Assembly (NCBI GenBank): GCA_016720855.1
Contig: JADKJU010000003.1
Coordinates: forward strand, 434,001-498,000
Origin: Betaproteobacteria bacterium
Lineage (GTDB): Bacteria; Pseudomonadota; Gammaproteobacteria; Burkholderiales; Usitatibacteraceae
Direction: 5' to 3'
DNA: 64,000 bases
The notes below the pieces were generated by a model. That model saw only the letters and a program-made list of their open reading frames with translations, made no database searches and was not told the origin of the DNA. The translations under genes and the position numbers were made by a program. Shown piece by piece: positions 1 through 10,356 of this stretch (the stretch's first letter is position 1; each line of letters opens with the position of its first letter).

Positions 1-617
1 CGCGCGCCATGAGGCGCTGCGCGATGACCACCGCCTCCGTGCGGTTTCGCGCGCCCAGTGCGCGGAACACGGCGAGCAGGTGCACCTTCACGGTCGCCTC
101 GCTGATATCCAGGTCGCGCGCGATGAGCTTGTTGGGCTTGCCCTCGGCGAGAGAGTCTGAGCACGTCCTGCTGCCGCGGCGTGAGCGAGGTGATCCGCCC
201 CACGGCCGGCTTCGCGTCCGTGACTGCCATGAGGCGTGGCGGAACGTAAGTGCCTCCGGCGAGTACGAGCTGCACGGCTTGCAGGATCACGTGCGTGGAA
301 TCCGATTTCGGGATGAAGCCGGAAACGCCCAGCCCCAGCAGCTCCCTCACGAGCGCCACATCCTCCGCGGCGGAGCAGGCTACGAGGGGCAGCGCCGGAT
401 GCGCCCTGCGCAGCCTTCGCACCCCCTCGACCCCGCCCATTCCCGGCATGTTGACGTCGATGAGAACGAGGTCGAGATCCGCGTTCGCGCCGGCCGCGAC
501 GAGTGCGCTTTCCGCGGTGTCCGCCTCGACGAACACGGCATCCGGCCCGAGCGGCGCGAGCGCCACCTTGAGCGCGAGCCGTACCATCTGGTGATCGTCG
601 GCGATGAGCACTTTCAT
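1..617 (-). CDS. NarL/LuxR-family response regulator (frameshifted, 3' end outside window)
   Basis: Read from the ATG at 615-617, the protein begins MKVLIADDHQ, the acidic pocket of a receiver domain. It continues through the phospho-acceptor Asp in VLIDVNMPGMGG and the conserved Lys in FIPKSD to a linker and the start of a LuxR helix-turn-helix (SLTPRQQDVLRL). One extra base in a GA-rich run at about 149-155 breaks the frame. Skipping it restores LAEGKPNKLIARDLDIS and the recognition-helix region ATVKVHLLAVFRALGARN. It is transcribed divergently from the hybrid kinase starting at 728, the usual arrangement for a cognate pair; that pairing is inferred. The C-terminus lies beyond the window. 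The family assignment is secure, but whether the frameshift is biological or a sequencing error is open. Confidence 0.85.
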   Translation of the reverse strand, partial: MKVLIADDHQMVRLALKVALAPLGPDAVFVEADTAESALVAAGANADLDLVLIDVNMPGMGGVEGVRRLRRAHPALPLVACSAAEDVALVRELLGLGVSGFIPKSDSTHVILQAVQLVLAGGTYVPPRLMAVTDAKPAVGRITSLTPRQQDVLRLSRRGQAQQAHRARPGYQRGDREGAPARRVPRTGRAKPHGGGGHRAAPHGA

Positions 618-671
618 GGGCCGGACTCGGTAAGGGTCGAACGCGCCGAGGGACAAATGCTCCGCGAATAC

Positions 672-677
672 TACAAT
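672..677 (+). promoter_or_regulatory. Possible -10 box (TACAAT) for the hybrid kinase
   Basis: TACAAT lies 50 nt upstream of the ATG at 728, in the 110-bp space between the divergent response regulator and kinase. No good -35 hexamer is visible 16-18 bp upstream, so this is a weak call based on the -10 match and position only. Confidence 0.25.
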
Positions 678-727
678 AGCCGCCGGGTGCATATCAGCAT
701 GGGCGCGAGGCGAGGCTTCGATACCCG

Positions 728-3135
728 ATGAATGGCCGGCTCAACCAGGATCGCGCGACGCGTCGTGGGCACTTGCTCCGGCTCGTGCGCGGCTTGGCGG
801 CGTTCGCGATCGCCGGCCTCCTCGCCGCCTGCGCACAGGCTGGGAGAGATGGCGCACCGGTCGAGTTTTCCCGCGCCCTGTTCGTTCAGAGCTCCGACTC
901 GCGCCCGCCCGGCGACGGCGCGCCCTGGGTGGAGCAGCGACTCCCGGACGAGTGGAGAACCCACCATCCGGGCGCCTCGGGGTTCGGCTGGTATCGCTTC
1001 ACGATCGCGTTGCCGGACCCGGCGGAGCGCGACTATGGCTTCTATCTCACCGCCACCCTGTCCAACAGCCAGCTGTTCGTGAACGGCGTGCTGGCCGCGC
1101 AGTCCGGCGACCTCCAGGGCGAACGGCCGGAACGCTGGGAGGCAGCGCAGCTCCTCGTGGTGCCGGCCTCGCTCTTCGTGAAGGGCGAGAACCGGGTGGA
1201 TCTGCGCATCTACGCGCCGCCAGGCGAGCCGGCGGGCATCGGCAAGGTCCTCTTCGGCACCTGGGAAGCGCTCTACCTGCGCCAGCTTGCGGACCAGTTC
1301 GGGCACACCATCGGTCCCGCGGCGGCCAGCCTGACCATCTTCACGCTGGGACTCTTCATCCTCATCCTGTGGCTACGCGTGCGCAGTGACCACGACTACC
1401 TGCTCTTCGCCGCCGCGACCATCCTGTGGGGCTTGCACACCGGGGCCACGCTTCTGCCTCGCGAGCCCTTGCCGCCGCCGCATTACGCGGTCTGGTGGAA
1501 TGCGGTCTATGTGCTGTGGGTGGTGCTGCTCTGCCTCTTCTGCGTTCGCTTCGCAGGGGCGCGCTGGCCACGCTACGAGCGCGCCGCGCTCCTCTACGCG
1601 GCGGCCTCGATCCCGGCCCTTTATGTCGCCGCCGCCGCAGGAGTGCTCGGCCCCGTCGCCGCGGCGGTGCGCCTGGGCGCATTTCTCGCCGCGTTGATCG
1701 CGCTCTACGCCGTGATCGACAATGCGCTGCGCAAGCGCGACGCCCTGAGCTGGATCCTGCTCGCCACCGGCGGGGTCGCCGCCGCATTCGGCGCCCACGA
1801 CTGGATTGCCGCGCAGGACCCCGACAACCTGCGCCCGATGTACCTGGTGCCCTACGTGGCGCTCTTCTTCTTCGCGCTCGTGGGGTGGATCATGATCGAC
1901 CGCTTCGTGAGAACGCTGCGCCTGTACGAGGCGCTGAACGTCGAGCTGGAGCAGCGCGTCGCGGAGAAATCGGCCGCGCTCGAAGTCGAGGTGAAGCGAC
2001 AGGCCGAAGCGCGGGCCGGCGCCGAAAGCGCCAACCTCGCCAAGTCGCGCTTCCTCGCCGCCGCAAGCCACGACCTTCGCCAACCCCTGCACGCGCTGGG
2101 CCTTTTCGCCTCCGCGCTCGACGAACGCGTCAAGGATCCCGGGAACCGCGAGCTCATCGGCCGCATCAACCAGTCGATCGCCGCGCTTGAGTCGCTCTTC
2201 AGCGAGGTGCTGGATGTCTCCCGGCTCGACGCGGGCGCCGTGTCTGCCAATCCCCAGCCCGTGCCGCTGCAGCCGCTCTTCGACCGCATTGCGAACGACC
2301 TGTCCTCCGCTGCGGAGGAAAAGAACCTTGCGCTGCGATTCGTGCCCACGGCGCGCGTGGTGCAATCGGACCCCGTCCTGCTCGAGCGCATCCTGCGCAA
2401 CCTTGTCGCGAACGCCATTCGCTATACGGAGTCCGGCGGAATCCTCGTGGGCGTGCGGCGCCGGTCGGACTGTCTCGCGCTCGAGGTTCGCGACGCCGGC
2501 ATCGGCATCGCGCGGGAACACCAGGCCCGCGTGTTCGACGAGTTCTACCAGGTCGGCAACATCGAGCGCGACCGCCGCCAGGGCCTGGGGCTCGGTCTTT
2601 CCATCGTGAAGCGCCTGTGCGACCTGCTCGGCCACGGGATCACGCTCGCCTCGCGCCCGGGTCACGGGACCACCTTCCGGATCGGGCTCGAGGCGGCCGC
2701 CGCATTGCCGCACGACGAGGCAGCGCCGATGGCACCTTTCGTGCAGGCCTCACTGCACGGAGCCCACATCGTCGTGATCGACGACGAACGCGACGTACGC
2801 GACAGCATGGCGGCGCTGCTTCGCACGTGGGACTGCAAGGCTTTCGCATTCCCGACCGCAGCGGTCGCGCGGGACTTTCTGCAGTTCGGTTCGCTGCGGC
2901 CCTCGCTGATCGTCGTGGATTACCGCCTTCGCGCGGGCACCACGGGCATCGAGGCGGCAAACGATTTGCGGGACGCGTTTGGAAGCGACATCCCGGTGCT
3001 CATTATCTCGGGGGAATCGTCGGCGGAAGAGCTCGCGCGGATCGCGGAAAGCGGCTACCCTTGCTGCACAAGCCCGTGTCACCCGCGAAGCTTCGCAGCC
3101 TGCTCCAGCACCTGCTCGCGCGCGCTGCGGGCTGA
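728..3135 (+). CDS. 7TM hybrid sensor histidine kinase with receiver domain (frameshift near 3060)
   Basis: About 802 residues after repair. The N-terminus is a signal anchor (LLAACAQAG resembles a lipobox). A jelly-roll extracellular domain follows (about 60-185; FGWYRFTIALP, LFVNGVLAAQSG), then seven or so membrane helices (about 195-395) and a short coiled coil. Next come HisKA with the phospho-acceptor in ASHDLRQPLHALG, an HATPase (N box NAIRYTE, G1 DAGIGI, G2 GLGLGLSIVKRL) and a receiver (IDDERD, acceptor Asp in IVVDYRLR). One base is missing around 3057-3061: after ESGYP the frame changes, and the shifted frame gives LLHKPVSPAKLRSLLQHLL and a stop at 3135, restoring the receiver Lys. 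Unrepaired, the frame runs to 3304 through the 3' end of the opposite gene, which is an artefact. It probably signals to the divergent NarL-type regulator. The ligand is unknown. Confidence 0.88.
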
Positions 3136-3145
3136 GTTCCCTGCC

Positions 3146-4817
3146 TTAACGGCTGACGATGAGGTTCGTCTTCACGATCTTTCCGTCGCGTACGAAGGCG
3201 ATCACGCCCCCGTAGGATGGAAATCGCCTGGCCGGCGCGCGGCGCGTCTTGCGCGAGGCCTTCGCGCCGGGCCGCACTTCCTGCGCCGGTTCGTCGAAAC
3301 CTAGCGCCTCCCCGGCTTTCTCGATGAGGAAGACGACCTGGGTCACGCCGCGAGCCACGCCAGGCGACCGGTCGCCATGCTGCGCGGCGAGCACGGCTGC
3401 CTTCATTTCGTAGAGCCTGACGACCTTCGAGCGCAGGCCCAGGCGTTCGATTTCGGCCCAGAAGTCGCTTGCAACGCTGACGGGCGGCTCCTTTCCGACG
3501 CCCACCAGCGTCTGGCGTGCCGCCTGCAACCGCTCGCCATCGCGCTTCGCCCTGAGACGGCTGGCCCGCGGGCGCGGGCAACTCTCGTCGAACGGCCGGC
3601 GTCATCTCGATCAGCGATTCGACGGCGGAGCGGCCGACGGCAACCGGGTGAATGGACGGATCGCCAAGCAGGCAGAACTGCGCGATCGTCTTCAGGCGCA
3701 CGGGGTCATGGAATTGCGTGGACTTCAGGTAGCCGATGCGCGCCTCGAGGGCGGCCCGGCCGAGCGAGCAACCCGCCAGCACTCTCTGGACGAAGCGCCG
3801 GCAGAGAATGTCGGCGTAACCGTTTCCGGTCGATGGCCCGTAGGCGGTGGTGGTGCTGCCGAAGAACCCGTACGCTCCTTGCTTCAGGTACACCATCGGG
3901 ATCGGCAGGACGCCGGGGGCATCGGCGGCCTCTTCGCGAAGCGTGCTGAATATCCTGGCGCCGAAGCAGCACTCCGCCGCGACCACCGTGCCCGGCTTCA
4001 CGCGCCCGCGCAGGCTTGCCGTGCTGATTGCGCGGGTCTGGTCGCCTTCCGTGCCGTCGCGCTGCGGCCGCGCTTGCCCGAGGAACTCCACGTCGCCGTT
4101 TCCGCCATGGCAGTTGAAGTAGTGCACGCGCGCTGCCAGGCGGGCGGCCGACCAACGGTCCTTCTGCGGCGGCGACAGGATCAGGCCCGCATCGTCACCG
4201 AAGATCTTCCTCACCGTCGAGCGCGTCGAACCGCGCCAGACGTCGGCCGAAAGCGCGAACCACCTGGCGTAGCGCTCCGGCGGGAGCGGTCTTGCCGCGG
4301 CGGCATTGTCGAGCAGCTTCACGAGCAGCGCAGGGCTCTTCGCCATCGGCAGGTCCGGAAGCCGCCCGACGGCGCGCGTCGGCCCCTGGAAGACATCCGG
4401 CTCGACGGAATACCCTTCGTCGCAGGCATAGGGCAGGTCGCTCGGAATGTTGGCGTCCTCGTCGCCGCAGCCGTCGGCATTGCGCAGGTATCCGGCGGTG
4501 TTCACGAGCGGCTGCATCGGCACCACGTCCGGCCCGCCGAGGATGAGAAAATAGTGCGGCGCGAGCCTGGCGTCGATCGCATCGATGCAGCGCTTGGCCC
4601 CTTCCGTGTCGCCCCTGGGGCCTCCCATCGGTGCGCAGCCGAAGGGAGCCATGTCGCCGGCGTCATCGAGAGCCACCAGGCGCGAGGCGATCCCGCGCTT
4701 CGCGTCGGCCGCAATGAGCCGGTCCACCGCCTTGTACACGCGGGTTGCCGAGGCGCCGTACTTGGACACGAGCGCTCCCCGGTGCGTCACGATGATCTTC
4801 ATCGAGGTCGAGTCCAT
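3146..4817 (-). CDS. Gingipain/C25-like clan CD cysteine peptidase (frameshift near 3600)
   Basis: About 556 residues after repair. The start at 4817 is preceded by AGGGAGG. The core looks like peptidase C25: FLILGGPDVVPM, then SDLPYACDEGYS and AVGRLPDLP (the D-Y-D...VGR pattern of gingipains). Two catalytic-dyad regions follow: His in HYFNCHGG and Cys in AAECCFGA. There is no signal peptide, so it is predicted cytoplasmic, unlike secreted gingipains. Near 3595-3602 one base appears inserted (or two lost). The second frame gives a coherent C-terminus from PFDESCPRPRASRLRAK to a stop at 3146. That tail (about 150 aa) is not recognisable and may be an adaptor or autoprocessed region. The gene converges on the hybrid kinase with a 10-bp gap. 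Fold and dyad are well supported; substrate and proteolytic activity are inferred. Confidence 0.72.
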
Positions 4818-5102
4818 GCGCTACCTCCCTTGAATGGAATACACCGGGGAAGCCTTCACGAGCGCCGCCTTGCCGCTTCGGTGACCCTTGCCATGGCCGG
4901 CTCGAATGCTTCTTGCGGGACTGGCTGCCAGTGTACAGGCGGGTTCCGCGGGCCGGCGACACGGCTCCGCAGCCACTCCCCCGCCGCTGGCGCCGTTCCC
5001 TTACAATTCACCCCCCGAAATACGCAGTTCGTCCCCCCCGGCTGGATACCCGCCCCCGGCCGGCCTACCCTCTCGCAACTCCCGAACCCCGGAAGTCCTG
5101 CC

Positions 5103-6257
5103 ATGACGCATCGCCTCACCCTCGTAATCGCACTCGCGTTCACCCTCGCCGCCTGCGGCAAGGGGTCGGAATCGCCCCAGAAGGGCGCCGGCGCGCCGGG
5201 CGGATTACCCCTCCTCATCGCCACCGAGGACGTACACGCCATCCGGAACAGCGCCCTCGCCTCGGGCCCGGCCATCACCGGCTCGGTGCAGCCCGAGCGC
5301 CGTGCCGACCTTCGGGCCGAAGTCTCCACCACCGTCCTGTCGGTGCTGAAGGAAAACGGCGACGTCGTGCGCCGCGGCGATCTTCTCGTCCGCATGGACG
5401 ATACGGCCATCCGCGACGGTCTCGCCAGCGCCGAATCGGCAAGCCGCTCCGCCGCCCAGGCCTACGAGCAGGCCGAGCGGCAGTTCCAGCGCATGACCAC
5501 CCTGCGCGGCTCCGGGATGGCTTCCGCCCAGCAGGTGGAGGATGCGGAGATTCGGCGCAACAACGCCCAGAGCGACGTGGAGGCGTCCAAGACGCGCGTG
5601 GTGCTGGCGCGCCAGCAGCTCCAGCGCACCGAGGTTCGCGCGCCCTTCGACGGCGTCGTGAGCGACCGCAAGGTTTCCGCGGGCGATACCGCGCAGGTCG
5701 GCAAGGAACTTCTCAAGGTGATCGACCCGGCCAGCATGCGCTTCGAGGGCCTGGTGTCGGCCGATCACATCGGCAACGTGAAGCCCGGGCAGGCCGTGTC
5801 CTTCCGCGTCAACGGCTATCCGGACCAGGAGTTCGCCGGCAAGGTGAGGCGCGTCAATCCCGCGGCCAACGCGACCACCCGCCAGGTGGAGGTGCTCGTG
5901 GATTTCACGGGGCCGAAGCAGCCGCGGCTCGCCGGTCTCTACGCCGAGGGCCGTGTGGAAACGGACAGCGCGACCAGCCTCACGATTCCGGCCACTGCGC
6001 TGGTGCGCGACGGCGACAAGTCCTCCGCCTGGCGCGTGAAGGACGGCAAGCTGCAGAAGGTCGCCCTCGTGGTCGGCGACCGCGATCCGCGCACCGGGGA
6101 CTACGCGCTGAAGAGCGGGCTGGCCGAGGGCGACCAGGTGATCCGCTATCCCGGCGCGCTGCTCAAGGATGGCCAGGCCGTCCAGGCATCGGCACCCGCC
6201 GCCGCGCCCACCAAGGCCGCCGCCACCGATGGCGCGGCGGCACCCGCCAGGAATTGA
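5103..6257 (+). CDS. RND efflux periplasmic adaptor (membrane fusion) lipoprotein
   Basis: 384 residues starting MTHRLTLV, with a lipoprotein signal ending LAAC. The body has the HlyD/AcrA layout. A lipoyl half-motif (VLKENGDVVRRGDLLVRMD) is followed by an alpha-helical hairpin (about 95-165). The second lipoyl half (VRAPFDGVVSDRKVSAGD) is followed by beta-barrel and membrane-proximal domains. The C-terminus is an Ala/Pro-rich tail. It would bridge the inner-membrane pump to an outer-membrane channel. The pump gene starts 3 bp downstream, so the two are one operon. No outer-membrane channel gene is visible, so a separately encoded TolC is implied. Substrate specificity cannot be read from the sequence. 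Confidence 0.93.
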   Translation: MTHRLTLVIALAFTLAACGKGSESPQKGAGAPGGLPLLIATEDVHAIRNSALASGPAITGSVQPERRADLRAEVSTTVLSVLKENGDVVRRGDLLVRMDDTAIRDGLASAESASRSAAQAYEQAERQFQRMTTLRGSGMASAQQVEDAEIRRNNAQSDVEASKTRVVLARQQLQRTEVRAPFDGVVSDRKVSAGDTAQVGKELLKVIDPASMRFEGLVSADHIGNVKPGQAVSFRVNGYPDQEFAGKVRRVNPAANATTRQVEVLVDFTGPKQPRLAGLYAEGRVETDSATSLTIPATALVRDGDKSSAWRVKDGKLQKVALVVGDRDPRTGDYALKSGLAEGDQVIRYPGALLKDGQAVQASAPAAAPTKAAATDGAAAPARN

Positions 6258-6260
6258 GCG

Positions 6261-9200
6261 ATGTTCCTTTCCGACTTCAGCATCAAGCGGCCGGTGAGCA
6301 CGGTCGTCCTGATCATCGGCCTCATGTGCCTGGGATTGCTCGCGCTCAAGAACCTGCGCGTGAACCAGATTCCCGACGTCGAGCAGCCGGTGATCGTGGT
6401 CAACATCCCCTACCCCGGCGCCTCCCCCGAGACCGTGGAGCGCGAGATCGTGAACCGCGTGGAGAAGGCCCTGCAGAGCATCCCGCAGGTCTACCAGATC
6501 CGCTCGACATCCGCGGAGAGCAACGCGCAGATCGTCATCATCTTCAACTTCAAGAAAAACATGGTGGAGGCTTCCGACGAGATCCGGAACGCCATCGCAT
6601 CCGTGCGGCACAAGCTGCCGGTGGAAATGCGCGAGCCCATCCTCAGGCGCATCGACCCCTCCGCGCAGCCCATCATGCAGCTGGCGCTTTCCTCGACCGG
6701 GCAGACGCACGCCGAGATCTCGCGCCTCGCCGAGGACGTGCTGGCGGACCGCTTCCGCAGCATCGACGGCGTGGCCGTGGTCAACGTGAACGGGTCCCTG
6801 CGCCGGGAGCTCTCCGTGCTGCTGCGCCGAGAAGCTGCGCGAGTTCAACGTCTCCGTCACCGACGTCGTGAACGCCCTGCGCATGCAGAACACGACCGCC
6901 CCGGTCGGGCGGGTGAAGGGCCCGCTCGACGAGCAGAGCATCCGCCTGGTCGGGCGCATCGAATCGCCTTCGGAATTCGAGCAGATCGTGCTCAAGCGCA
7001 ACGGCAACGAGATCGTGCGGCTCGGCCAGGTGGCGAGCGTGGTGGACGGGTTCGCCGAGCTTGCGGGCTTCAGCGTGCGCAACGGCCACCCCAATGTCGG
7101 CATTTCCGTCACCCGCTCGCGCGACGCGAGCACCGTCACCGTCGCCACGAAGGTCCGCAACATGGTCTCCGAGATCGGCAAGTCGCTGCCGGCGGGGACG
7201 AAGCTCGAGGTCACCCAGGACGGCGGCGAGGACGCGGAGGCAAGCCTCGAGAACGTGATCGAGGCGCTCGTCTTCGGGGCGATGCTCACCATCTTCGTGG
7301 TGTACGCCTTTCTGAATTCCTGGCGCTCCACGCTGATCACGGCCCTGTCGCTGCCGACTTCCGTGATCGCCGCGTTCATCGCCGTCTGGGCCTGCGGATT
7401 CACGCTCAACTTCATGACGCTGCTGGGCCTGTCCCTCGCCATCGGCGTGCTGATCGACGACGCCATCGTGGTGCGGGAGAACATCGTGCGCCACATGGAG
7501 CGCGGAGCCGACCGCATGACGGCGGCGCGCGCCGGCACGGCCGAGATCGGCATGGCGGTGACCGCCACCACGTTCTCTATCATCGCGGTGTTCATTCCCG
7601 TCGCCTTCCTGGGAGCCGGCGCGGGCGAGTGGTTCCGCCCCTTCGCACTGACGGTGGCGACCTCCGTGCTGGTGAGCCTCTTCATCTCCTTCACGCTCGA
7701 CCCGATGCTGTCGGCGTACTGGGGAGATCCGGTGGGCTACCAGCAGCACGAGAAGAAGGGCATTCGCCTCTGGCTCTCGCGCTTCAACGTCTGGTTCGAC
7801 CACCAGGCGGACCGCTATGGCAACGTGATCTCCTGGGCGCTGCACCACCGCCGTTCCATGACCGCGATCGCGGTGCTGAGCCTCGCGGGCGCCCTCGCGC
7901 TCCAGGTGATGGTCGGAGGCTCGAGCTTCCTGCCCGCCTCGGACGTGGGCATGATTGCGATCGAGGTGCGCACGCCCTCGAGCGCGAGCCTCGAGTACGC
8001 GAAGCTCAAGGTCGAGAAGGGCGCGGAGCTCGCGCGCACCCTTCCCGAGACGATCGCCACCAACAGCCAGGTGAACGCGAGCGGTGGCCGCGTCTACGTG
8101 GACCTGGGGAAAAGCACGAAGCGCAAGCGCTCCGCGGCCGAGATCGCCGTGGACCTGCGCAAGCTCATGACCAGGCTGGTCGGCGCCGAGTATGTGGTGC
8201 TCGACGACCTGAACAATGGTGCGCGCAAGCCCGTGCAGATCCAGTTCTCCGGGCCGGACTCGCGCCGGCTCATGGCCATCACCAGCGATTTCATGGAGAA
8301 GCTCTCCAGGGTGCCCAACGCGGTCGACGTCGGGCTCTCCGAGCAGGAGCCCAAGGACGAGCTGAAGATCGAGCTCGACCGGGGCCTCGCCAACTCGCTC
8401 GGCATCGCGGTGGGCGAGGCGGCCCAGGCGCTGCGCGTGGCGTTCGCCGGCGTGGAGGTGGGCGACTGGGTCGATCCCACGGGCGAATCGCGCGACGTCG
8501 CGGTGCGCCTGCATCCCGACGACCGGGTGGAGGCCGCCAACATCGAGCGCCTGCCCATCGCCGTGACCGGCAGCAACATGATGGTGCCGCTGGACCAGAT
8601 CGCCACCGTCACCATGGGCAAGGGCCCGGCGCAGATCCAGCACTCCGACGGCAAGCGCATGATCGCGGTGTCGGCCAACGCGCAGGGCCGCTCGCCCGGC
8701 GAGGTCACGTCCGACGCGATGAAGATCGCGAAGCAGATCGAGTTTCCCGCGGGCTACGGGCTGGAGCTGGGCGGCGCCTCGCGCGACCAGAAGGAAGTGT
8801 TCTCCGAGATGGCGGCCGCGCTGGTCATGGGCATCGCCCTCATGTACCTGGTGCTGGTGATGCAGTTCGGCTCCTTCACCGCGCCGCTGCCGGTGATGCT
8901 GTCGCTGCCGCTGAGCCTCATCGGCGTGGTCCTGGCGCTGCTCGTCACGAGGGGAACGCTCAACCTCATGAGCTTCATCGGCGTGATCATGCTCATGGGG
9001 CTGGTGGCGAAGAACGCGATCCTGCTCCTCGACTGCGCGCGCAAGGAAGAGGCGCAGGGCGTGAGCCGCGAGGAGGCCCTGATGCACGCCGGGCGCGTGC
9101 GCCTGCGCCCGATCCTCATGACCACGCTCGCCCTCATCGCGGGCATGACGCCCGTGGCCATCGGCCTGGGAGAGGGCGGCGAGTTCTACCGGCCGATGGC

Positions 9201-9486
9201 GGTGGCGATCATCGGCGGGACGATCACCTCGACGATCCTCACGCTGCTGGTGGTGCCGACCTTCTACGACTCGATCGAGATCGCGCGGGACCGGGCGTTC
9301 GCCAAGTACCACCTCCGGGAAGCGCGGTGGAACCCCTTCACCGCTTTCGTGCTTACCTTCGTCGAGGCACTGTTCGCGCTCACGGGCCTGCGGATGACCT
9401 ACCGGCTTCTCAAGAGGCTGACCCTGAAGGTAACGCAGCGCACGGCAAGGTCCCACCCGGCGCCGGGGCCGGTTTCGGGCGACTGA
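6261..9486 (+). CDS. RND-family efflux pump, inner-membrane subunit (frameshift near 6828)
   Basis: About 1075 residues after repair, the normal size for HAE1-type RND pumps. It starts MFLSDFSIKRPVSTVV, has the typical porter-domain onset (IPDVEQPVIVVNIPYPGASP), and in TM4 carries the proton-relay Asp pair (VLIDDAIVVRENI). The C-terminal half repeats the fold (LMSFIGVIMLMGLVAKNAIL). The frame breaks at about 6828: the usual LRPEKL of porter loops reads LRR in one frame and EKLREFNVSV in the next, with bases missing from a C run. The rest is intact to the stop at 9486. It forms an operon with the adaptor at 5103. The pump is probably functional if the indel is a sequencing error. Export of drugs, metals or lipids cannot be distinguished. 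Confidence 0.92.
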
Positions 9487-9536
9487 TCGTCGGCGCATCC
9501 CCTATCGCGCCCCGATCGGCAGGCACCGTTCCGCGC

Positions 9537-9571
9537 AAAAAAAACGGGGCGCCTGAACCCTCAGGCACCCC
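9537..9571 (-). terminator. Rho-independent terminator for the small-protein unit
   Basis: On the minus strand an 11-bp stem (GGGGTGCCTGA / TCAGGCGCCCC, one G-T pair, 4-nt loop) is followed by one G and eight T. It lies 57 bp past the stop of the 64-aa gene, on the correct strand, and is the clearest intrinsic terminator in the window. Confidence 0.85.
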
Positions 9572-9627
9572 CAGAAAGCCCCGAGGAGGTAGGGCATTTT
9601 CGGTGGGCTCGCGCCGCGTGGCGGAAG

Positions 9628-9822
9628 CTAGAACGTCGGCGGCTGCGGTTCGATCTCGAGGCGCGGATCGAGCACGGCTGCGGCATCCGGGACACCGTAG
9701 TTCTTCCCGGCGACTGTCGTCTTCTGCGAGGCGTCGGCCAAGCCCGCGGTCGGAATGCCCGTGAGCAGCACTCCCGCAGCGGCGGTGACGAGGACGGTGA
9801 CGAGCACGACGATGCGATTCAT
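9628..9822 (-). CDS. Small secreted/envelope protein, 64 aa, unknown function
   Basis: The start at 9822 is preceded by a near-perfect AAAGGAGGT Shine-Dalgarno, the best in this stretch. The protein is an N-terminal hydrophobic signal (MNRIVVLVTVLVTAAAGVLL) followed by about 40 polar residues ending in a Pro-rich tail (EIEPQPPTF). It has no Cys, so it is not a lipoprotein. It lies 47 bp downstream of the 103-aa gene and ends just before a strong terminator, so the two form one transcript. I do not recognise the family. The strong ribosome binding site and dedicated terminator argue for real, possibly abundant, expression. Confidence 0.6.
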   Translation of the reverse strand: MNRIVVLVTVLVTAAAGVLLTGIPTAGLADASQKTTVAGKNYGVPDAAAVLDPRLEIEPQPPTF

Positions 9823-9869
9823 GGCGACCTCCTTTTGCGTGGGGTGGGTTGCGGGTTCCTGGGCCGCGG

Positions 9870-10181
9870 TCAGCCGGCGATGGCGAGGGCCACCGCGACT
9901 TGCTGGACGTGGGCGAGGGCCTCCGGGCCGGTCGTCGCCGCGGCGACCAGGACGACAAGGACCCCGGCGCCGATGACGGCCAGGTTCGCGATGCCGTCGA
10001 TCGTGACGCCGGCATTCCAGGCCTTTGCGTGATGGGCATTCATGGCCGGTTCCTGTTCGGCGGGTTGGCATGCTTCCGGATGCTCGACGAACGGTACGAG
10101 CGCCCGCACGTCGAGGAGGGCCTCGCGCAGGAGGCGTTGCTTGCGGGCTTCCGGGTCGGCGCGGATGAATCGGGCGGTCAT
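9870..10181 (-). CDS. Small membrane protein, 103 aa, unknown function
   Basis: The start at 10181 (MTARFIRADPEARKQ) has AAGGAGAT seven bases upstream. A second possible start at 10043 (MNAHHAKAW) has AGGAA upstream and would give a 57-aa version. The N-terminal half is charged and helical (RKQRLLREALLDVRAL). The C-terminal half has one long hydrophobic stretch (LAVIGAGVLVVLVAAA), probably a single membrane helix. It heads the unit with the 64-aa secreted protein and is divergent from the winged-helix/ATPase regulator starting at 10357. The regulator may control this unit, but that is inferred from position only. Family not recognised. Confidence 0.5.
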   Translation of the reverse strand: MTARFIRADPEARKQRLLREALLDVRALVPFVEHPEACQPAEQEPAMNAHHAKAWNAGVTIDGIANLAVIGAGVLVVLVAAATTGPEALAHVQQVAVALAIAG

Positions 10182-10356
10182 GGCGATCTCCTTGTGTGTG
10201 CAGCGGGGATGCGTTGTCGATGGCCACACTGTCCTCTCAGGCCCCTCCTGCGGTCCTTGGGCGTTCCTGAAAGATTCTTAAAGACCGCGAGCGGGGTAAT
10301 ATTCCCTGGCAATCACGGCTGCCTGACCGGCGGCGGCGCCGCTCCGGGGAGGGGGC

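Noticed and set aside
9..731. Plus-strand frame of 240 codons at the window start
   Set aside because: Antisense to the receiver/HTH gene; no domain and Arg-rich composition.
3136..3304. C-terminal extension of the hybrid kinase
   Set aside because: It arises only from the frameshift near 3060 and reads through the 3' end of the opposite gene.
6781..9498. Long antisense frame across the RND pump
   Set aside because: His/Arg/Gly-rich translation without domains, a mirror of the pump's codon bias.
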